A stretch of 64,000 nt of DNA from Pseudomonas nunensis (GTDB lineage Bacteria; Pseudomonadota; Gammaproteobacteria; Pseudomonadales; Pseudomonadaceae), in NCBI RefSeq assembly GCF_024296925.1, contig NZ_CP101125.1:994501-1058500 (forward strand), given 5' to 3'. The position numbers and the translations under genes are program-made. Positions 18,026 through 25,416 of the stretch are shown one piece after another. The notes under the pieces are model-generated. The model ran no database searches. It saw only the letters and a program-made list of their open reading frames with translations, and was not told the origin of the DNA. Numbering within the stretch: position 1 is the first letter of the stretch; each line of letters opens with the position of its first letter.

Positions 18026-21000
18026 GTGCGGGTGAGAAAGCATAAGGTTTTTGCATTGAGCTGGGGGGTAGCTATCACTCTGGTCGTGGGGTTAGGCGCA
18101 AGCGTTCTTTGCGGCTGGGCCCTTGAGCACAGCAACGAGCAGCAAACACAGGAAGCGATCGCAGCGGCTACCGAAGACGCTGCTGATTTGGTTTTGGCTC
18201 GCCTTAATCTTTACCAATATGGATTACGAGGCGCTCGTGGAGCGTTGCTGACAGCTGGCGAAAATGGTATCAGCCGTGAGGTTTTTGACCACTATAACCA
18301 GACGCGCGACCTCGCTGTCGAGTTCCCCGGCGCAAGTGCCTTGGGCTTTATCAGGCGTGTCCTGGAGCAGGACGAAAGCGACTTTCTCAAGCACGCTCGG
18401 GCCGACGGAAAAACTGACTTCTCCATTCGCCAATTCTCGCCTCATTCAGGCGAGCGTTACGTTGTCCAGTATGTCGAACCGGTTGAGGGTAACAAGCCTG
18501 CAATTGGCTTGGACATCGCTTCAGAAACATCGCGGCGAGAGGCGGCACAGTCCTCGATACAAAGTGGTGCGGCACGAATCACCGGGCCCATTACGCTGAT
18601 ACAGGCCCAAGGGAAACTGCAGCAGTCTTTCCTGGTGTTGTTGCCCATCTTTCGCGGCGCAGTGACTCCGGCGACCGCTGCTGAACGAGAGACAGCTGCT
18701 TTTGGCTGGAGCTATTTTGTGTTGCAGACCGAGGAGGTACTCAAAGGCCTGCGCATAGAAAATGAGACGGTAAAGCTTCGATTGAGGGATATCACTGTCC
18801 CAGGGCAAGAAAAACTGTTTTTCGAAAGCAGCAACGACTCGACTAGCCAAGAAACGCTAGTGACCCACCGGCTGGAGCGTGATGTGTACGGGAGGCGCTG
18901 GCAAATTGAACTCGGCGCAAATCCGTTGTTCATCCAGCGCTTGCATCAGGTTTCACCAACGGTGGTTATGTTGATGGGTGGTTTGCTCACTTTTCTTCTG
19001 GCTACTCTGGCGGGTGTCATGAATGTCAGTCGTCAACGCAGGCAGCAAATCTTCACTGAGCAGGCAAGGTTGGCCGCGATCGTCGAAAGTTCGGCTGATG
19101 GCATTATTGGAAAAACACTCGATGGCATCGTCACCAACTGGAACAAGGGCGCCGAGCATCTGTTTGGCTATACCGCTGAGGAGGCAGTCGGCCACACACT
19201 GGTCAGCTTGATTGTTCCTGAGGCGCTTGTAGCTGAGGAAGCCCATATCCTTGCGCGCATAAGGGCGGGAGAGCGAATCACCAGCTTTGATACTCAACGC
19301 CGCCGAAAAGATAACCGGCTGATCGACGTATCCACCAGCATCTCCCCTATTTATGGCGAGGGTGGTCGCGTAATTGGCGCCTCCAAGACGTTAAGGGATA
19401 TCTCGGCGAAAAAAGCAGCAGAGGCTCGAATTCTCGAACTCAACTCCAACCTTGAGGAGCAGGTTGCGCAGCGAACGTCCGAGTTGCGGCATCTCAATCT
19501 GTTGTTGGGCTCCGTGATGAGTTCGGCGACTGAGGTTTCGATCATTGCGACGGATCTCGATGGCTTTATCCGTGTATTCAACAAAGGCGCCGAGCATTTG
19601 TTGGGTTATGACGCCGATGAGTTGATAGGCAAAGATACCCCGGCGCTCTTCCATGTACCCGAAGACATCGCTGCCCGTGGCGTTGAGCTGAGCGAGGAAT
19701 ACGCCCAGCCCATCGACGGTTTCCGTGTGTTTACCCATAAACCTGAGCTTGAAGGCGCAGAAACCCGAGAGTGGACTTACATTCGCAAGGATGGCTCTCG
19801 GTTTCCTGTCACCCTAGTGGTCACCTCCATGCGCGATGCCGATGGGGTATCGAGCGGTTACCTGGGTATCGCCGTAGACATCACCAAACGTAAAGCGGCA
19901 GAAAAGGAACTGGCAGCGAGCCTGAAGACGACACTGGAACAACGTAGCGAACTGATGACGGTGCACGATCAGTTGCTGATGGCTGCTGAAGTGGCCGAAC
20001 TGGGAGTCTGGTCTTGGACATTGGCAGACAACGCTTTGAAATGGAATGACCGCATGTTCGAGTTTTACGGGCAGCCACTATCGTTGCGCGATACAGGTCT
20101 GAACTACATGCACTGGTACTCGCGTGTTCACCCCGAGGATGTCGTGGCAGCGGCTGCCATGCTGAATGCCGCCGTTGAGGGGATTGATGTGTATGACACA
20201 ATTTTCCGTGTCGTTCGCCCGGACGGCCAGATCCGCTTCATACATGCCGGCGCACAGATAGAACGCAGTCCAGACGGTACAGCGTTGCGCGTGACCGGTA
20301 TCAATCGGGACATCACTGTTCAACGCGAGCTAGAGTCACATCTGCTTTACGCCAAGGAACAGGCCGATGCCGGGAGTGCGGCCAAGTCTGCCTTCTTGGC
20401 CAACATGAGCCATGAAATACGCACACCGATGAACGCCGTGTTGGGTATGTTGCAGTTGGTGCAGAACACCGACCTGAATGGTCGCCAACTCGATTATGTG
20501 ACCAAAGCGCAGACTGCTGCTAAATCACTGCTGGGGTTGCTCAATGACATCCTTGATTACTCCAAGATTGAGGCTGGCAAGTTGCAACTCGATGTGCACC
20601 CGTTCGAGCTCGAACCGCTCATGCGTGACCTCGCTGTAGTACTTGCAGGTAACCAAGGCGAGAAGGAGGTTGAGGTCATGTTCGACCTGGACTCCAATTT
20701 ACCCAACGACCTGATCGGCGATAGCCTGCGACTGCAACAGGTACTGATCAACCTGGCGGGTAATGCCCTCAAGTTCACCCTGGAAGGCCAGATTGTGGTC
20801 AGCATTGAACAACTGAAACGCACGGAAAATGCCGTGAGCTTGCGCATCGCTGTTTCTGATACCGGCATCGGTATCAGCACCGAACAGCTTCACCGTATTT
20901 TTGAAGGATTCACTCAGGCCGAGGCTTCAACTTCCCGGCGCTTTGGTGGCACAGGCTTGGGTCTGGTGATCTGCAAGCGGTTGGTCGCCTTGATGGGTGG

Positions 21001-22570
21001 TGAACTTCAGGTGGAGAGCCAGCAAGGTGTCGGGAGTCGTTTCTGGTTTGATATCAATCTGGATGTAGCGCCGACGTCACTGCTGAGATCCGCCTGTACT
21101 GGAGTCGATGTGTCCTTACGGATTCTGGTCGTCGACGACAACGCCATGGCGGGTGAATTGCTGTTGCGAACCGTACATGCATTGGGATGGAACGCTGACC
21201 GCGTGAGTGGTGGCACGCAAGCGGTGGAATGGGTGAGGAAAGCCCAGGCGCTAGGTGAAGCCTACGACGTGGTGCTGATGGACTGGCGGATGTCCGATAT
21301 GGATGGGCTGAGCGCTGCGCAATTGATCCATCAGCAGGGCAACGGTGTCCCACCTCCAATGGTCATTATGATCACTGCTTACGGTCGCGAGGTATTGGCT
21401 GACGCCCACCAGGCGGGAGACGCCCCCTTCGTGGGGTTCCTCACCAAACCTGTCACTCCCAAGCAGCTAGCCGACGCTGTTCAGCGAGCACTCAAGGGCA
21501 AAGACCTGCTGCATTCTCCTATTCCCCGGTCAACGGTTGACAGGCCGCAGCGTCTGGCCGGGCTGCGACTATTGGTTGTGGAAGACAATATGCTCAATCG
21601 CCAGGTAGCCGATGAGTTACTGACAAGAGAAGGCGCGCAGGTGACGCTGGCTGAAGGCGGGCTGGAAGGTGTGAGTAAGGTGATGAATGAGCGTGCGCCC
21701 TTCGACGTCGTATTAATGGATATCCAGATGCCGGATATTGATGGCTTGGAGGCGACTCGTCGCATTCGATCGAACCCACGCTTCGCAACGCTGCCGATTG
21801 TGGCAATGACCGCAAATGCCTCCAATACCGATCGCGAAGCCTGTCTTGCTGCGGGGATGAATGATCATGTCGGCAAACCTATAGACCTAGACCAACTTGT
21901 CGTAACGTTGCTCTTGCAAGTGGGCCGCGAGGGCAGCCAAGCAGCTTCAGGCCTGGGGCAAACCATGATGGGCGAAGTCTTCATCGATTCCCGGGCGTCA
22001 ATCATTGATCGTTTTGGTGGCGACCTCGATTTGATCCGCATCGTGCTGAAAAACTTCGGCCCGGAGCTGGAAAAGCAGCTAGTCCGGTTGCACGATCAGA
22101 TCCAGCACCAAGACGCATCGGGGGCCGCTTTTGTACTCCATTCCATTAAAGGCAGCAGCGGCACCATGGGCGCCAAGGCGCTGTCACAGCTGGCCGGCAA
22201 CCTGGAGCAGACTCTGAAAGATCCAGAGTCTGCAGCGAGCATGTTTGCTGACGTCACCTGGTTTGACGAATTAAGCAGATTGTTGCAACTCAGTCTTGAG
22301 CAGATGAGTGTCGACTTTGGTCAGAGCCCGCGAGCAAAGATCAGTGCTGGCAACCAAATCATGGAACCGACGCAATGGAAGGAATCCCTCGAAGAGATTT
22401 TGCTATTGCTGGAAGCCGGTAATCTTCAAGCCATAGAGCTGGCAGACGCGTTGGTGTCAAAAACGCCGCAATCCTTGCGCCCACAGTTCGACGAACTCGT
22501 TGACAGGGTGCAGTCTCTAGACTTTTCCGCTGCGATGCCGATTGGTCGTGACCTGTTGAGATCTGCCTGA
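18026..22570 (+). CDS. CHASE-domain hybrid sensor histidine kinase
   Basis: A very large inner-membrane kinase of about 1514 residues. The order is: a first membrane helix; a periplasmic CHASE domain (about 60-270, with the RYVVQYVEP segment); a second helix near 310-325; three PAS domains (about 345-460, 490-620, 650-770); HisKA with the phospho-His in MSHEIRTPMN (near 795); HATPase_c with INLAGNALKFT and DTGIGIS; two receiver domains with Asp in VVLMDWRM (near 1083) and VVLMDIQMP (near 1229); and a C-terminal HPt with the His in LHSIKGSSG (near 1369). The start is GTG at 18026 or 18032. The next gene begins at its stop codon, so signal output probably reaches the diguanylate cyclase. Confidence 0.93.
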   Translation: MRVRKHKVFALSWGVAITLVVGLGASVLCGWALEHSNEQQTQEAIAAATEDAADLVLARLNLYQYGLRGARGALLTAGENGISREVFDHYNQTRDLAVEFPGASALGFIRRVLEQDESDFLKHARADGKTDFSIRQFSPHSGERYVVQYVEPVEGNKPAIGLDIASETSRREAAQSSIQSGAARITGPITLIQAQGKLQQSFLVLLPIFRGAVTPATAAERETAAFGWSYFVLQTEEVLKGLRIENETVKLRLRDITVPGQEKLFFESSNDSTSQETLVTHRLERDVYGRRWQIELGANPLFIQRLHQVSPTVVMLMGGLLTFLLATLAGVMNVSRQRRQQIFTEQARLAAIVESSADGIIGKTLDGIVTNWNKGAEHLFGYTAEEAVGHTLVSLIVPEALVAEEAHILARIRAGERITSFDTQRRRKDNRLIDVSTSISPIYGEGGRVIGASKTLRDISAKKAAEARILELNSNLEEQVAQRTSELRHLNLLLGSVMSSATEVSIIATDLDGFIRVFNKGAEHLLGYDADELIGKDTPALFHVPEDIAARGVELSEEYAQPIDGFRVFTHKPELEGAETREWTYIRKDGSRFPVTLVVTSMRDADGVSSGYLGIAVDITKRKAAEKELAASLKTTLEQRSELMTVHDQLLMAAEVAELGVWSWTLADNALKWNDRMFEFYGQPLSLRDTGLNYMHWYSRVHPEDVVAAAAMLNAAVEGIDVYDTIFRVVRPDGQIRFIHAGAQIERSPDGTALRVTGINRDITVQRELESHLLYAKEQADAGSAAKSAFLANMSHEIRTPMNAVLGMLQLVQNTDLNGRQLDYVTKAQTAAKSLLGLLNDILDYSKIEAGKLQLDVHPFELEPLMRDLAVVLAGNQGEKEVEVMFDLDSNLPNDLIGDSLRLQQVLINLAGNALKFTLEGQIVVSIEQLKRTENAVSLRIAVSDTGIGISTEQLHRIFEGFTQAEASTSRRFGGTGLGLVICKRLVALMGGELQVESQQGVGSRFWFDINLDVAPTSLLRSACTGVDVSLRILVVDDNAMAGELLLRTVHALGWNADRVSGGTQAVEWVRKAQALGEAYDVVLMDWRMSDMDGLSAAQLIHQQGNGVPPPMVIMITAYGREVLADAHQAGDAPFVGFLTKPVTPKQLADAVQRALKGKDLLHSPIPRSTVDRPQRLAGLRLLVVEDNMLNRQVADELLTREGAQVTLAEGGLEGVSKVMNERAPFDVVLMDIQMPDIDGLEATRRIRSNPRFATLPIVAMTANASNTDREACLAAGMNDHVGKPIDLDQLVVTLLLQVGREGSQAASGLGQTMMGEVFIDSRASIIDRFGGDLDLIRIVLKNFGPELEKQLVRLHDQIQHQDASGAAFVLHSIKGSSGTMGAKALSQLAGNLEQTLKDPESAASMFADVTWFDELSRLLQLSLEQMSVDFGQSPRAKISAGNQIMEPTQWKESLEEILLLLEAGNLQAIELADALVSKTPQSLRPQFDELVDRVQSLDFSAAMPIGRDLLRSA

Positions 22571-23517
22571 TGGAACAATCAATGGAAACCTGGATACCGC
22601 ATTCATTTAGCCGTCCAAAGCTCCTTATTGTCGACGACCAACCGACTAATATCCGGGTACTTCATGAGCTATTTCGTGAGGACTGTGATGTTTTCATGGC
22701 CACCAGCGGTGAGCAGGCAATCAGCGTATGCCAGACCCTGCTACCTGACTTGATTCTTCTGGACGTGGTTATGGAGGGTATGGACGGGCATGAAGTATGC
22801 CGTCGACTCAAGGTTGATCCTGCGACCCAGAGCATCCCCATCATCTTCATTACCGCACAGCAGCAGGAGTCAGATGAAGTGCTAGGTCTGGAGCTCGGCG
22901 CGGTGGACTTCATCACCAAACCCATCAACCCGGTCATTGTTAAAGCACGGGTACGAACACATCTAACCCTGAAACTACAGAGCGATCTGCTACGTTCCAT
23001 GGCGTTGATAGATGGTCTTACTGGGGTGGCCAATCGACGAAAATTTAATGAGGACATATTGGCGGATTGGCGTCAGTGCTTTCGAGAGCACAAGCCGCTA
23101 TCGCTCATTTTGGTGGATGTCGACTATTTCAAACGCTACAACGACCAGTACGGGCACCAGGCTGGAGATGGCTGCTTGAAATCCATTGCTCAAGCGTTAT
23201 CTGAAACGGTTAGACGGCCCTACGACCTGGTCGCTCGGTACGGTGGCGAAGAGTTCGCCTGCGTTCTGCCCAATACCGTTCTTTCGGGTGCGGTCGACAT
23301 TGCAGAAAAAATGCAAAAGCGTGTCCGATCGCTGGGCATCGAGCATTCTGCTTCTGATGTCGATCGTGTGATGACTATCTCTCTAGGCGTCGCAACATTG
23401 ACGCCCGCCGGCGAACATGGATTCGAGGCATTGATAGAAGCTGCGGACAAGCAACTTTACGAAGCTAAGAACGCGGGCAGGGCGCGGGTATGTTCATCTG
23501 CAATGTCGTCCAGTTAA
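22570..23517 (+). CDS. Response regulator diguanylate cyclase (REC-GGDEF)
   Basis: A 315-residue protein made of an N-terminal receiver (LLIVDDQP; phospho-Asp in LILLDVVMEGMDG; Lys in FITKPINP) and a C-terminal GGDEF domain with active-site sequence GGEEF near residue 224. That variant is active in known cyclases. An upstream inhibitory RxxD is not obvious. It would make c-di-GMP when phosphorylated. Its ATG overlaps the TGA of the hybrid kinase gene by one base (TGATG), so translation is coupled and the kinase is the likely phosphate source. Confidence 0.93.
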   Translation: MEQSMETWIPHSFSRPKLLIVDDQPTNIRVLHELFREDCDVFMATSGEQAISVCQTLLPDLILLDVVMEGMDGHEVCRRLKVDPATQSIPIIFITAQQQESDEVLGLELGAVDFITKPINPVIVKARVRTHLTLKLQSDLLRSMALIDGLTGVANRRKFNEDILADWRQCFREHKPLSLILVDVDYFKRYNDQYGHQAGDGCLKSIAQALSETVRRPYDLVARYGGEEFACVLPNTVLSGAVDIAEKMQKRVRSLGIEHSASDVDRVMTISLGVATLTPAGEHGFEALIEAADKQLYEAKNAGRARVCSSAMSSS

Positions 23518-23837
23518 GCGTTTTTTCCGCTGCTGACTACATTTGGGGTTGGAGCTTACTACTGGCAGCAACGGGCTAAGGGCGTCTAAGCAACCCGAAA
23601 CAATGGTTAATCTCTATTACCTTACTTTGCACAAGCCGGCGATAAGGGCTAATGCATCTGCCCCATTTGCTGCTTGGCCTGAGTCTACTTTGGGTCGAGT
23701 GCTGCCTGTCGTGACCGGCTAAAAACGACCCATAGCTGCCGGTCAGCACCGGCAGTAAACGGCGATTAGCGGCCATTCGGGCGTATTCACATAGGACTAT
23801 AGGTGGTTAAAACGAAACCGACGCCTGCCAATATTCG
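23518..23837. repeat. Intergenic region with repeat-like hairpins; possible left island edge
   Basis: This gap holds short inverted repeats, the clearest being CTGCCGGT-CAGC-ACCGGCAG (23736-23755). The surrounding sequence (about 23696-23785) resembles degenerate intergenic repeats that I recall from pseudomonad genomes, and a related-looking stretch occurs at about 25055-25115. To its right the sequence turns AT-rich and defence-type genes begin, so the left edge of the island may be here. Confidence 0.4.
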
Positions 23838-24500
23838 TTAAGTAACCAGAACTCCATATTCATTATAAATAAATTTTCGCCCACCTTTGGTATGAGCAAT
23901 TAGTAATTTTTCTACCTCATCAAAGCTGTAGCTGTTTACGATGTCCATTTCTGGTGTTACGCAGAATAATTCCTCCCCTTTTTCTAGATCGAAAAGAAAA
24001 ATCTTATCCGCATGCTCGGTTAAATTTTTCACTGCGCTAAAGTTGGTCTTACAAAACGCGAGCCTCCCATTTCTGGAAACACCACTATCTACAATAGATG
24101 CCGTCAACTTTTTAATAATGATTGGATTTCCCTTGCAATCAAAAACATTGAAAACTGCTGAGCTGTGCTCTTCGATCCAGCTTTCAAGACTGAATGTTCC
24201 ATTATCTGCTATAGAACCTTTGTTAGGCCTAAGCATTTTTCCACGAGCAGTTACTATATCGGCTGCGAGGTCAGCCAATAAAAACTCCCCTACGCTCCTG
24301 TTATAAAATGACTTTCCAACATCTTTAGAAGATGATGCCGCCCAAGACAGAGCCCAATTTTTCAACCTAGACAGGCGATATAGCCCTTGATAACCAATTG
24401 ATTCGATGACCATTAGGGGTCTACTGAACACAATCGTACGCGTTGTATTCTTCAAGTTTCTTTCGGGAATTACCTGACTTTTCTTCATAAAGTCATTCAC
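23838..24500 (-). CDS. Unknown protein paired with an XRE regulator
   Basis: A 220-residue protein of AT-rich sequence that I do not recognise. It appears soluble and mixed alpha-beta (KNWALSWAASSSKDV in the middle; a C-terminal half with repeated short strands such as NGRLAFCK and IFLFDLEKGEELFCV). Its ATG overlaps the stop codon of the XRE-type gene by four bases (ATGA), so the two are translationally coupled. Toxin, effector or phage-sensing roles are all possible, but nothing in the sequence decides. Confidence 0.65.
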   Translation of the reverse strand: MNDFMKKSQVIPERNLKNTTRTIVFSRPLMVIESIGYQGLYRLSRLKNWALSWAASSSKDVGKSFYNRSVGEFLLADLAADIVTARGKMLRPNKGSIADNGTFSLESWIEEHSSAVFNVFDCKGNPIIIKKLTASIVDSGVSRNGRLAFCKTNFSAVKNLTEHADKIFLFDLEKGEELFCVTPEMDIVNSYSFDEVEKLLIAHTKGGRKFIYNEYGVLVT

Positions 24501-24958
24501 TCAATGTGATTGGCAGTATTTAATCGAGCACCCGTAGTAATGTAGTAAATGTCAGCCCCCAAGAAATTTATGTTCGCCAAATAATCAGCTTTTGGGGTTC
24601 GCATTCCTCGCTCATATTTATACTGAGCATCGGTATTCACGCCACCAACGGCTCCAAAATGTTGCTGGGTCATCTTCAGCTTGACCCGCTCCTCACGTAA
24701 CCGACTGCCAATAGTGCTTGGGCCCGTTCTGACAATTTCCCTGGACGCCTGCCTGGTCATACTTGCCTGTTTATAAGCGTCATCAATCTCAGTAGTGATG
24801 TCCTGGACAGCCTTTAACGTGTCCCGAATGCGCTTGACAGCTTCCACTCCACCAAATTTTTCAACGATGGTCAGAAGCCCTTGCAGAGCCTCCTCAAAGC
24901 CTCGTTGGTTAGTGTGCAAGCGTTCAATTATTTCTGCTAAAGCATGCTTTGTCGGCAT
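24497..24958 (-). CDS. XRE-family DNA-binding protein with an N-terminal helical module
   Basis: A 153-residue protein. Residues 82-145 form a helix-turn-helix of the XRE/Cro type (IGSRLREERVKLKMTQQHFG, then YERGMRTPKADYL). Residues 1-65 are a separate helical module (NQRGFEEALQGLLTIVEKFG and following) that is also found, alone, in the 69-residue protein encoded upstream. GAGGAGG precedes the ATG. Given the overlap with the next gene it probably represses its own operon, as XRE proteins in toxin-antitoxin or prophage-like units do; that is inference. Confidence 0.8.
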   Translation of the reverse strand: MPTKHALAEIIERLHTNQRGFEEALQGLLTIVEKFGGVEAVKRIRDTLKAVQDITTEIDDAYKQASMTRQASREIVRTGPSTIGSRLREERVKLKMTQQHFGAVGGVNTDAQYKYERGMRTPKADYLANINFLGADIYYITTGARLNTANHIE

Positions 24959-25120
24959 CCCGCCTCCTCATGTGCATGAGGCAGAATCCTAGCAGTGATG
25001 CATGGAGAGGAAAAGTTATCGGGGGAGACTCGGCTGCCATCTTAAATTCATGGTGATCGGGTCGATAGCTGTCCTGCGCGACAGGCAGCTATTGGCCGAA
25101 TACTGCCTGTCGGAAAGAAG

Positions 25121-25330
25121 TCATTCCGGCGTCATCAGCACCGCGAGCGTCATGTTGATGAATTCTTCGTTCTTACTGATTGTGTCCAAAGCACCACGAA
25201 CGTTGCCGGCGATTTCTGCTGATCCGCGCTGCTCCACCCACAGCGTTAGCTCCATTATGGCCGCCTCAAGGGCGAGTTGGTTTTGATTGATCTTGTATAG
25301 CAGGGAAGGGAGCAGGTCTGAATTTGGCAT
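25121..25330 (-). CDS. Small helical protein sharing the XRE protein's N-terminal module
   Basis: A 69-residue helical protein. Its sequence LEAAIMELTLWVEQRG followed by VRGALDTI lines up with FEEALQGLLTIVEKFG and IRDTLKAV of the XRE-type protein next to it, although it has no DNA-binding part. AAGGAGG seven bases before the ATG makes it a convincing gene. It may be a partner or competitor of the XRE protein through the shared module. It lies 163 bases upstream of that gene in the same direction. Confidence 0.65.
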   Translation of the reverse strand: MPNSDLLPSLLYKINQNQLALEAAIMELTLWVEQRGSAEIAGNVRGALDTISKNEEFINMTLAVLMTPE

Positions 25331-25416
25331 CGTGATTCCTCCTTGAGTGAGCTAGTAGAATGCATGCCGCCGAGAGCGGCTCGTCTAGGGTGCAACATGC
25401 ATAAATATTGGTTGAG

